NCBI GenBank assembly: GCA_959347315.1
Contig: OY365811.1
Coordinates: 43,773,572-43,837,571 of the forward strand
Direction: 5' to 3'
DNA from: Bimastos eiseni
Taxonomy: Eukaryota; Annelida; Clitellata; Crassiclitellata; Lumbricidae
Length of the DNA: 64,000 nucleotides
Part shown: positions 12,760 to 23,104 of the stretch, piece after piece
Layout: every line of letters begins with the position of its first letter
Numbering within the stretch: position 1 is the stretch's first letter
The notes under the pieces: generated by a model
What the model was told of the DNA's origin: nothing
What the model saw: only the letters and a program-made list of their open reading frames with translations
Databases searched by the model: none
Translations under genes and position numbers: made by a program

Positions 12760-13503
12760 TCAGATGTGACGACAAATTGGATAGAGATCGGCGGACATTA
12801 CAGCTACTCACTGCCTCGCAACAGCAGCAGCAGCAGCTGCACCTCTGCTGCCTCTGCTCTTCCATTCATGGGTATCACTTTCAAAGCAGTGCCTCACAGC
12901 TGCACCACTCAGATTCCATTGGGACTATCAACTCATCACAAATCAGGTGGAGTAGGAAGAGAGGGTGGAGGAAGAGAAGGAATGGGATGGGGAAAGGGGG
13001 GAGGAGGAGGAGGAGGATCGAAACACCAGACGTCGATTGGAGGAGGTTGGGGAGGAGGAGGATGGGTGGAAGGAGAGGGCCGAGAAGACGACGCCGTCTT
13101 CCAATACTGTGCTCAGCAGCAGCAGCAGACTCCGCAAAGGGTTTTGACTGGCGGCAACATCAAAGAACATCAAAGACGCCTCCAAGAAGACCGAAACACG
13201 ACAGAAAGTCTGATGGACGAGATTCACAGGTTTAAGACAAGAATGGCGAAGTTACCAGCACACAGCTCAGCGCTGAGGGAGGAAGAGAAGCACCCGAGGA
13301 GGAGGAAAGAGGGCGACACATGGAGTGGGCTCAGCGAACACAGAATGACACAAAGGACGCCTCATGCTGCAGAGGACGAGGACAAGAGGGAGGAGGAGGA
13401 GGACTATGAAGAGGAGGAGGAAGAGGATGAAGAAGGGAGGAGGAGGTGTGAGGCGCAGCACTTGTGTCCTATGTACGCTAAATACGAGACAATGACGTCG
13501 TAG
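12760..13503 (+). CDS. Candidate coding exons after the gap (unrecognised)
   Basis: A run open from 12766 to the TAG at 13503 contains glutamine runs from CAG repeats, a Gly-rich middle and a helix-like polar stretch (KEHQRRLQEDRNTTESLMDE followed by IHRFKTRMAKLPAHSS) that looks like a genuine coiled coil. The first part may instead be an exon after the TTTCAG ending at 12762, read as DDKLDRDRRTLQLLTASQ in another frame. The Gly and Glu runs follow purine-rich DNA and are probably not coding, so any real gene would be made of one or two short exons here. The gap at 12,502-12,701 hides the 5' side. I do not recognise the product. Confidence 0.25.
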   Translation, partial: SDVTTNWIEIGGHYSYSLPRNSSSSSCTSAASALPFMGITFKAVPHSCTTQIPLGLSTHHKSGGVGREGGGREGMGWGKGGGGGGGSKHQTSIGGGWGGGGWVEGEGREDDAVFQYCAQQQQQTPQRVLTGGNIKEHQRRLQEDRNTTESLMDEIHRFKTRMAKLPAHSSALREEEKHPRRRKEGDTWSGLSEHRMTQRTPHAAEDEDKREEEEDYEEEEEEDEEGRRRCEAQHLCPMYAKYETMTS

Positions 13504-13559
13504 GATGATGATTTGCGACGTCATTTCCGATTTTGTGCTTTCGGCTGTAGCTTTCCATG

Positions 13560-13935
13560 CTGGGAAGAAAGAAGGAAGGAAGGAAGCGCGACCTTATCGA
13601 TTGATGCGATTTAGGAGAAAAATGCCACAACACAAGGAATGAACGAAGAAACGGAAAAAGTGAATGAACCGAACGCAAGAGAAGGGAAGAGAATGGAAGA
13701 GAAGAGGAAGGAAGAGATGGATGAGAAGGGAAGAAACTGGAAAAGAAGGGGAAGAAAGAGAATGGAAGAGAAGGGAAGAGAAGGGTAGAGAAAGGTAGTT
13801 AAGAGAGTAGAAGAGAATGGAAGAGAAGGGAAGAGAAGGTAAGAGAAGGAAATGGAATAGAAGGGAAGTGAATGGAAGAGTAGGGATAAGAAGAAAATGG
13901 AAGAGAAGTGAAGACAAGAGAAGGGTAGGAAAGGC
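13560..13935. repeat. AGAGAAGGGAAGAGAATGGA purine-rich minisatellite
   Basis: Irregular 10-20-bp units of AGAAGGGAAGAGAATGGA type on the + strand. The minus-strand open frames are pyrimidine artefacts. Confidence 0.8.
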
Positions 13936-14640
13936 TTTTTTTTCATCGCCAGGTTATGTCTGAAAGGACCGACTGATGTGTGGCGCATCTTCCTCAAATA
14001 CATGCCAGCAGTTTCTTCGGTTTTCTCTTCACAAAATCCGACATTTTGTTGCCAAGACATTCAAAGATTCGCTCTGGGTGTCTTACCCGTCTCACCTGCT
14101 GCAGCTCGTCTGCTCGTCTGGTCTCGGTCTCTACCTCTGCTACGTCGTCCCCTCCTCAGTCGGGCAGATGCGCTGACCGTCATGAGTCCCGTGATCCTCC
14201 TCCTCCTCTTCCTCCTCCTCCTCCTCCTACTCACAATCTTCGATCGATCAAATCATCGAAGATCGTTTCTTATCGCATTGCTCCCAATAAAACGGTCTTT
14301 ATCTTCCGCCGACTCCACCTATGAGGAAGAAGATGAGGAAGAAGAAGACGAAGAGGAGGAGGAAAAGGAAGAGGATGTTGCTACGTTATCTAGTCGCATC
14401 TTGGGAAAACAAAAACCACTGCAGAGGATGTTGAATGTCTGATCTGTTTATCTGTAAAAAAAATGTTTCGAGATAAGCAAAATTATGTGAACGATCTGCT
14501 TTGCGTAGAAATTTAGTTTATGAGTGATTTATTGATACGATGAGAGTCTGTTTTGTTCGTCGATCGATTTCTTAATTGAATTATTGATTATCCGATTGAC
14601 CTGAGAGTCTGACTGAGACCGTGCTACCATTCCACAAGTC
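13936..14640. other. No gene seen
   Basis: Mixed sequence with a CCT-rich patch at about 14,193-14,235 and a GAA/GAG patch at about 14,320-14,376. A 154-residue open frame spans both but shows no family feature. Confidence 0.4.
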
Positions 14641-15094
14641 CAAAACTCTTACCTAAATTTTCACCGGTTTCAGCTTATATGCGCGATGTCCTTCACTGGC
14701 TACCGGTTCAGCAGCGCATTACTTTCCGCATTGCGACACCAGTTTGGCGGTGTCTCTATGGTTGTGCGCCATCCTACTTGACTGAACTGTCTCATCCGGT
14801 TTTTGAACTCCTTTCGCATAGAGCTCTGCGCTCTTCTGCTAAAGGCGAGCTTCTGGTGTCCAGGGCCCGCTCGTCGCTAATGCTGCGTCGAGCTTTCTCA
14901 GTGGTTGGTCCATCCGCCTGGAATGGGCTCCCGGTTGCCCTCCGTCTTCCCCTTACAATGATCTACCTACCCTTTGTAAGCTGCTAAAGTCATTTCCTTT
15001 TGGCCGTGGCTGGGCTGGGAGCACCTCTGAGTAGTTTCTCTGAAGAGGCGCTATATAAATTATCGAAATGAATGAATGAATGAATGAATGAATA
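14640..15094 (+). mobile_element. LINE 3' end (CR1/L2-like), truncated, with (GAAT)n tail
   Basis: An open frame at 14679-14987 encodes the C-terminal tail of a non-LTR reverse transcriptase (DVLHWLPVQQRITFRIAT, then SAWNGLPVALR). It is followed by a short 3' UTR ending GGCGCTATATAAATTATCG and a (AATG)n tail at 15067-15093. The catalytic palm is absent. Several other copies of this 3' end lie in the window. Confidence 0.82.
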
Positions 15095-15689
15095 ACTGCC
15101 TTTAACCATAGCCTAATTTATACTTATGCCCCATGTTGCCTTGGTTTTGCTAATTTAAATAACCTGAACGACTTCATTGCCTCATATCCAGTGATAATCT
15201 GATCAGTTTCGATTAGGTCTCCTCTGTTCCTCCTTACTTATGATGTTGTTAGTCAACACCTATTCGACCTTTCTTCGTAGCTCAAATCCTTGTACCTCCA
15301 AATTATTTTGTAGCGCCATTTTCACTTAATTCTCCATGGCAGTGTTTCTAGGTTCTGTTTCAGGTATAGACTCATTCATACCTGGATTTAATATTCCAAC
15401 TGCATACCCAAACCAGTGATTTGTACGACCTCAGTGTTGTATCGTTGTCTCTGGTGACTATATTGTCCTTTCTTTTCATACCTTCCATTGAGTTTGCCTA
15501 TTTTGATGCTGCAGCTCATTGCCTTGAAGGTTTCTTCATCACCCTTTTGCATGTTCACTCCCAATTTCCTTTCTTCCTGACTCGCTTTCAGTACCTTACC
15601 TCCATTTCAAATGAAAACTCTTGTTTCTCTTCCCAAATACATCACTGAGAAATTCTCCAACTTACAGCGCTGCATCCTGTACTGTGAAT

Positions 15690-16180
15690 GTCTGAATATT
15701 CTTCTACGACCTACTTCTCTCTCAGTTACTCGGCTTCCACTACATTGTCAGCTGCACTAAAAAGTTTTTCCAGCTGCAAACATAGAAATTTCTGATGAAA
15801 TTCCATCAGCTATGATGTCATTAATAACAATTTTGAACAGCAGTTCCTGGGTCCACTCGCTGATCCCTAAGGCACTCCACTTAACACTGTCATCCAGCTA
15901 GAATAATTGCTGCCTATGCGTTCAACCTGATAGCCAGCGTTGAATCTACGTGTTACTTGCCATCCATCCATCCATTCATCCAGCCAGCCAGCCAGCCAGC
16001 CAACTGTTTGGCCAGCCTTTTATAAGTTACTTTGTCGAATGCCTTCGCAAAATTTAAAGTAAACTACATCTACAGGTTTCCCTCATCCTGCATCTCATAG
16101 CTAGACTTCCTCAGAGAATTCCAACAGATTTTTGACCAATTTGTCAAACAAGAACGATCTCTAGTAAATCCGTGTTGCCC
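15690..16180 (-). mobile_element. Degenerate LINE reverse-transcriptase fragment
   Basis: Reading the minus strand, GFTRDRSCLTNL (near 16,160) is followed by a FAKAFDKVTY-like block (near 16,040), SGVP and a frameshifted LFKIVINDI, then SMFAAGKTF near 15,770, where the catalytic FADD is expected. This is the order of palm motifs of a CR1/jockey-type reverse transcriptase, broken by stops and frameshifts and with the catalytic aspartates lost. The flanks at 15.1-15.7 and 16.2-16.4 kb may belong to it but show no clear motif. Confidence 0.65.
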
Positions 16181-16589
16181 GCAATGCTATTATTCATTAC
16201 TCCTTATACTCATTGAAGTGCTCCACAATGTTATACTAAACAATTTCTTCCACGACCTCACGCGCAACAGTGGTTAAACTGACTGACCCATTGTCACGTG
16301 GTTCGCTTCTGTATCCCCCTTCTATACAATGTGATCATAATTATTGTCCACTCCCTTCGTATAATTCAAGCCTGCATTAATTGCTAATGTCTCTCCAATG
16401 GGTGGATGGGTGGATGGACGGACGCACAGACGCACGGACAGGCAGACAGACAGTCATATATATAAATAGATTGACTAACGAACGATATATCATATCATGT
16501 TGTTTCAAGACACAGGGTCACGTTGGTATATAAGAGTAGATAGTGTGTTATATAAATGCAGTAAAGCAGTTATGGTGAAACACAGTTTA

Positions 16590-17745
16590 TAGTGTCTGAT
16601 AAGGTTAGAGCTGAAGTTGCATTTCCACTACACAACCCCAATCAAACTCATCATTCCTTTCCTTCGCCTCTTCTGCCATTGACGGTCCCTTTGGTCCCCA
16701 CTTCCCTTTCACAAACCACATCTCTAACCTCTCGCACTTCTACTTCATGCACAATCGTGACCTCCATCCCATCCGTCCCAGGCTCGACCTAAACAGACTC
16801 CTCCACTGCTGCCTTCCACTGCTGCCTGCATTGTCCGCTCAAGCTCAATTAGAGCAAGACACTTCTTCCTCTCAACCTTGCTTCCACATAACTCAAGCGT
16901 CTGCAACATATCCAAAACTAACTAACCAGAACTGTCACCCGAACACAGAAGCATTGCTACGTCTCTCAAATCTTCAAATAACTCCGTTGGCAAAAAAATC
17001 CCAGAATGTCATCGCTAACATACAACTCCATACAATGCTCCCAGGCCCTTTGAGAAATATCTATGTGAACTTTCTTTCCATCCAGCCAACCGGCTCTATC
17101 CGGTTATCCTCCTGCCGCAGTCAGCTTTTGACTTCCGGTCACGCCTCATCTCAAGTTCTCCAACGGAGCCATATCAAACGCTGCACCACGTACGTCTCTG
17201 GAACGATCTGTCTCCTGAATTCAGTAATTGGTCGTTTCCTCCACCATCATTTCTCTTCAGTCACCTTCATCTGTTTTGACCAGGCTGTTCGATCCATCAT
17301 CACCCCTCGGGCTTTCCATTCGAAATTAAACAATCAACTGTTCTCAAGAGCTCACGAGGCTTACCTTTCTTACGTCGATCATCTAATTCCAATTCTCGAC
17401 CAAAGCTGCATCCGCCAAATCTGATCAACCATTTTGAGAACAGTACTCCTCTGATTCGATGTAAATTAATGTAAGCCTAAACAAAAGACGACGAATCTAA
17501 TCATATTTACTCACTTGGATTGCGTGATTGTGAAAAGCTTCAAAAGGAGAATTTTGATCAAAACAGACAATCTACAAATTGGGAAATATATTGTTTGAAG
17601 TTGCTCTTCAATTAATATGTAAAACACAAAAAGAATCATCTGTCTTCTAAGTGACTAGTCGCTACATGTAGCGTAATCTCCTTTTAGACTACGTTTATCA
17701 AGGCGCTTTATAAATACAAGTTGCATTGTATTGCATTGCATTCTA
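16590..17745 (+). mobile_element. Probable LINE 3' fragment with (GCATT)n tail
   Basis: LHHVRLWNDLSPEF at about 17,182-17,222 is the typical C-terminal block of LINE ORF2. The element ends with AAGGCGCTTTATAAATACAA and a TGCATTGTATTGCATT tail at about 17,720-17,745, a variant of the 3' end seen at 15.05 kb. The upstream part is decayed. Confidence 0.5.
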
Positions 17746-18164
17746 ACACAATCTAATTCACTCAAATCAAAATATATATAAAGTCTAATCTGTTATTGTG
17801 AACAATCTTGTGGAATAATCTCGTCAACGCTAGAAATAATAATCGCTGTGTAAAGCAAATCTCAGAGGTCACGAGTTCAATCGAGAGCCAGCTGAGAAAT
17901 CGATAAGACAGGGAACGAATAATTATGCGGAGGAAATGAATACACATACTAAATTGAATATCGAAATCGCTCATAGAGACTCAATCATCAATCAATTAAA
18001 GAAATTTATTTGGCTGATCGGCATTTTATGCATCAATTTACAACGATTCCACAACAAAATATTAAATAAGTCAATTCCATTTGAGAAAGGAGAGAAGTAG
18101 CTATGGAGTGAGCAAGGAAGTTGAGATAAACCTAGGAGGCATAATTATGGACCAAAGGTCCCGC

Positions 18165-18375
18165 AAGTTAGGGCCACCTAGCAGCTGAGGACGGAAGGAC
18201 TGAAGCTGAGGACGGAAGGACCGCAGCTGAGGACTACAGCTGAGGACGGAAGGACCGCAGCTGAGGATTACAGCTGAGGACTACAGCTGAGGACGGAAGG
18301 ACTGCAGCTGAGGACTACAGCTGAGGACGGAAGGACTGCAGCTGAGGACTGAAGAATGAAGCTGAGGACGGAATT
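18165..18375. repeat. GCTGAGGACGGAAGGAC minisatellite
   Basis: Units of 17-34 bp mixing AGCTGAGGACGGAAGGAC and AGCTGAGGACTAC, about ten units in irregular order. Confidence 0.9.
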
Positions 18376-18843
18376 TTGAGGCTTTCCTTGTTATATTATG
18401 ACCATTTACATATACCACATCAACTACCTTGTGTAAAAATAATAAAGTAGGGGGAGACCGTGATCGAAAGTAACACTGGTTGAATATATAACAAACATCG
18501 TAGCGTCATTACTAGAGAACCACCCAGTGCGGATCTAACTGTAGCTCAACTAGACAAACCAGCCTCACAAAATGTTCGGCGCACCATATTAAGAATTAAA
18601 TTTGTTTTTAATAAAACAACACATTTTTACCCAAAAATGAGTTTTATAATTTTTCCTATTTTTCTCATCGCCCACTGTATTCATCTATTACATTTTCACT
18701 GATTGCCAGGATGTCACAGAGTTCCCTCCTTGTTCGGATTTTCAAAGACGGGCTCCTCTTGACTATCACTCAAGTCGATGTTCATATAAGAAACTTTAAT
18801 AAAAAAGGAATTAATATGTCGAAGATATAATAGATTATCAAAT

Positions 18844-19784
18844 GTTGACGAGAACGGCAGCGACGTGTCCCAGGTCTCTACTCGACACCGACCAGAGGAT
18901 CCTTACTGTTCTGTCCCACAAGTATTTATACTACGCCTAAGATCCTCTATTCACTTAAGGTGGCCTTTGATGCTGGACAACAAAGGTATCCGTACGGGGG
19001 TTGATTGCCTCGAAGTCGCGTTAGGGTATGTGAACGTATTTTGGACATTGCATAGTTTAAGTAGTTTTAATCGGGGGTTGATATATATATATATACATAT
19101 ATATATACAAATATATATATATTGATATATATATACATATATATATATACATATATATATCAGTCAGGATATCTTTAGTGTAAGGTGTGAGCGCTGCGCC
19201 GATCAATTTTGCAAGCGTAGGCTGCAGCCACTGTATCGCACATGTGCTGATGTAAGATTGCGCGCGAAATTTGTAGGGAGTTGCTGACTAGCAATTTCAG
19301 TTGTCGTGCGTTCGGTTTAGACCTTAAGGAGTTCTAGCATTGTGTGCCGTTCTCGTTGATAATTGTAATTTGTGTTGGATGATATTTTTGGTTGAAAGTA
19401 ATAGGAAAAGTTAAAAGAAATCGCAGCTGTTTCTCTAGATTAGAAATACAGTTAAAAAGTCGATCGATAGTTAGGGAAGGAGGCGAAATCTGAATGTTGG
19501 TCTGTTTGCTGGAGCGAGAGAGAGAGCGGGCTGACAGAGGTATATTCAGTCTCACGACGGCGTGCATTCATAACAATTCTGTAGAACGGAACGTTGGGGC
19601 CCGGGAACTGGTTTGGAACCGGTTTGGTCCGGCCCAGCGCCCCTTCTGTCACACCTCGTGTGCGTGCGTACACGTGACTGCCTGCGGCTGTTTATTTGAC
19701 CCAGGACACCATTAGGGTCCTCGATAAGGGTCATCTGTGTCATCGCGGTCATCCAACGTTCACCTGTTGCCTAATATCGCGACA
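18844..19784 (-). mobile_element. Ty3/gypsy 3' LTR (about 940 bp)
   Basis: Read on the minus strand, a polypurine tract AAGGAGGGAGG (19,795-19,785) is followed by TGTCGCGATATTAGGC, and a sequence ending CGTTCTCGTCAACA stops at 18,844, giving TGT...ACA ends. A (TA)n array at 19,081-19,160 lies inside. The 5' LTR is not in the window, so the target duplication cannot be tested. Confidence 0.5.
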
Positions 19785-19974
19785 CCTCCCTCCTTAAGAG
19801 GATGACCGTGATGAGGATGTCTGGATTCGATTGCGTCATCTTCATAGTCGATCATCAGTGGATTTGTTGAACTCGGCAGAAACACACACAAAAAACGCTC
19901 CGCACAACACAATGTTATTTACAGTTGTCTAGGCTGGACCCTTGCTAATGGCTAGATCAACCTTCTATACTTCA

Positions 19975-21330
19975 TCATGCCCGAGACAAGAAATCGGCAA
20001 CAACATTCTTACTACCGGGTCGATACTTGAATTCTAGGTCAAACTCCTGGAGAGCCAGCGCCCAACGAGCTAACTTATCGCTTTTCGGCGTGGTCTCGGT
20101 AAGAAAGGTCAAATGATTGTAATCCGAGAACAGTATGACTCTTGACATAAAAATAATTAAAAATCCATGAGCGATAGCGCCTAAGGGCCCATATCATCGC
20201 GTAAGCTTACCGCTCTATCGTCGACCATCGACTCTGTGTGGGCGTAAGCTTAGAGCTACCAAACGAGATTGGGACTTCCGCCCCGTCATCTGCCCATTGA
20301 AATAGACAACAGCCAGCGGCTGTTCCGCTTGCATCTACTGACAAGCAGTGTTGGGCACGAGACCAAAACCTCGAGACCAAGGCCGAGAGGTCCATGATCA
20401 AGACCAAACCCGGGTGGTCCGAGACCAAGACCAAGACCGGGTGGTTCGAGACCAAGAACAAGACCGATGCTCTTTTTTTATTAACAATTCAATGTATTAA
20501 GATGCTAAAACGGAATACCAGACTTAAACATTAATTTTATTGCCTACTAATTATCTTCATAATGGTCCAGAAACAGTTTTACCGGCCAGTCTGAACTTTT
20601 GCGGGTTCAGCCCTTGGCTTCGGCCTGAGAATATATATATATATATATCACACTAAAATTACCTCCAGTATACGATAGGTAAATAGGCCTACTTTAAGAC
20701 AAGTAGATTAACGTTCCGTTTGAATGATGTAGGCCTACTTGTACTCGGAATTGTAATAGTGACTACACGTGACCGACCACATAATTATTAGATTATTCCA
20801 AATCCTTGACCTTTGTGAAAGCAAATTTTGAAATGGCTGGTTACGTTGCAAATGCATTTTTGCCCACAGTAACATGTATATAGGTGGTCAACACGTCATA
20901 AAGCGATAACAATCGCGTAGGGCCTAAACACCGGTGTCTCTAATCGAAAATAACCGACAAATATCAAAGAAACTTCTCTGATACGGCAAATGACCAAGAA
21001 CGCTTAACCTAAGACAGAGACCAGTCCGAAAACCGTTCCTTTAAGACCAAGACCGACGCATTCGAGACCAAGACCGATGGTCCGAGACCAAGACCAAGAC
21101 CGATGCATTCGAGACCAAGACCAAGACCGCAGTTTTCCGGTCTCGAGACCAAGACCGCGGTCTCGAGACCAAATCCCTGCTGACAAGCCAAAGTGTTTAT
21201 TAAAGTCAACAGTATGTAAGCGCACAACAGTACAGAGGTCATTCATCAATTTATCTAACGCCTGTGCTAATGTACTATCCAGGACTCTCTCCATCTTTTT
21301 CAATGTTGCCTGGAATAGGCGAGCCACATA
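19975..21330 (-). pseudogene. Ty3/gypsy pol relic (RT end and RNase H), split by a hAT-like element
   Basis: Minus-strand sequence encodes LHTVDFNKHFGLS (near 21,200) and, after removal of the insertion at 20,346-21,179, continues directly as VDASGTAAGCCLFQW, KLTPTQSRWSTIE, WALRRYRSWIF, a frameshift near 20,150, then LFSDYNHLTFL and KYRPGSKNVVADFLSR (ends near 19,977). This is the junction of reverse transcriptase with RNase H. Integrase is missing: only about 190 bp separate the RNase H end from the polypurine tract, so the element carries an internal deletion. Confidence 0.8.
20346..21179. mobile_element. hAT-like non-autonomous element, copy A (834 bp)
   Basis: It starts CAGTGTTGGGCACGAGACC and ends GAGACCAAATCCCTG. 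The 8-bp target duplication CTGACAAG flanks it exactly (20338-20345 and 21180-21187). Both ends consist of degenerate GAGACCAAGACC repeats; the middle is unique and AT-richer. There is no transposase frame. A second copy lies at 35,800-36,663. Confidence 0.88.
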
Positions 21331-21724
21331 TTTTTCTCCAGAATGGGTTGGTTCTCATTCAAAAGGCATCAGAAAGAAGTGTTTGGAAGAGTCATACGCC
21401 TCCAAACTATTTTTATTCAGAACGCTCTTGCCCGCGCAGTCACCAAAACCCCAGAACACCATCGATCATTATAGGCCTAATCTCTGTTCTCAAATCATTT
21501 CATTGTTTTAAAGTAAAGTCCCTCAACGCATCCACTACAGTGAGTACATAATTGTATCTATCACCTACAACGCACTTAAGACTTCTCAACCGTCTTAAAT
21601 TCGTCAACTAATTACAATCCAACCGCCCAGATCAACTCGCTCATAATCATATATTTCTCTATCTCGGCCTCCAGTTTAATCGTCTCTGAAATTCTGCAAC
21701 CGCTCATAAAATTAGTCTATGCTG

Positions 21725-21874
21725 CAGGGGCGTCAACTCCCCCTTTGAGTGATGGAGGCAAACCCCAGTCCCAAGCGTTAGGAAGGCAAGATATTCCCAA
21801 AAAGACTAAAAAATATCCCCCCTTACCTGAAACTGGAGGCATCTGCCTCCGGACTCCCTATCTGGACGCCCCTG
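21725..21874. mobile_element. hAT-like MITE (150 bp)
   Basis: Perfect 10-bp terminal inverted repeats CAGGGGCGTC/GACGCCCCTG. The flanks CTATGCTG and CTATGTTT are an 8-bp duplication with two mismatches. Confidence 0.75.
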
Positions 21875-22888
21875 CTATGTTTCACCTGACATTTGGAACG
21901 GACTCCATACGAACTCTGCTCATCCCCACGTTTCACCCCCAAATATGACCTCTCCTCCGCTTTCACTATCGTCTGCTACTTTCCATTCTCGACTGAAACC
22001 CAAACTCTCCAAGGTGTCCTTTCCACTGTCCAGATTCTACTCCTGCGCTATCACACGATCTAACCTCATCACCGACTACCACCGAAGCATCATGCTGTCG
22101 CCTTGGCTTGACCCCGGATTTCGACCTGGCACCGGATAGGAACGAGAGGCTTGGCTATAGGGGACTTGATTTGGCAAAGCGCCGGTGAATAAACTGGTCT
22201 CCCTGACATGGCTTTTGTGGGCGCTGAGAAATTTTCGAAGATTTACATTACATTCTACATATTGAAGGCTACTTACGTACTCGTGCGAAGTCAGTCCGTT
22301 GCTTAGGGCGCCTTTATCTACCAATCATGAATATGCATGAGCGGACGAAGAAACAGAAAGTGAAATGTTTGTATAATTGGTACAAAAATTCTCTGCGGAA
22401 ATAATCAGAAAACGGGAAATACATCGATCCTCTAATCCATAGCAGAATAATTTTTTGTCGGAGAAGCAAGGACAGGTAAAATACAACGATCGTATAATTT
22501 GAATTATGTGTAAGTTTCCTTCTCTATCCCAACTTAAGACGGACTTAACATTTTCACGATTGTTCAGCCTCGTATAATTGTCTGGGCTTACTTATAGTTC
22601 CGGGGACTACAACTTACACATAATATTTTGATCGTTTGGTCTGCTGCCATTGGTCAGAACAAAATAATTCGCTTGATGGGGCGGAGAGCGCACACTGGGG
22701 CGCAGTGCTGACGAACCGAATTTGAGTCCCGTATCCTCTGTAAGGTTGACGTCCTTTATTCGCTAGATGACGGCGTTGGTTAAATTATATGTATAAGGTA
22801 TGGGACACCTTGCATGGCTGCCAGCTTATCTTCGTTCATACTATGTTTGTAATCATACTGCAGCTTGTAAATTTGAAATTAAACGATT

Positions 22889-22920
22889 TATATTATTATT
22901 ATTATTATTATTATTATTAC
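22889..22920. repeat. (ATT)n repeat, likely retrotransposon tail
   Basis: Short ATT array after an A-rich stretch; the preceding 100 bp resemble a LINE or SINE 3' end but are not diagnostic. Confidence 0.6.
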
Positions 22921-23104
22921 TGATGAACGAGCAACAGTGAAATCGCTGAACAGGACCTACTGGACTTGCATTCCATTTATAATGGAATGCACTTCCAAGC
23001 ACAACTTGTTTCTGAACCATTTTGTGTCTACTGTATATCGATATAGCTGTGAGCGCCTGTTGAAATGTTGGTGACGTTTGATTTAATGGTGTGTGGTGTA
23101 GACA

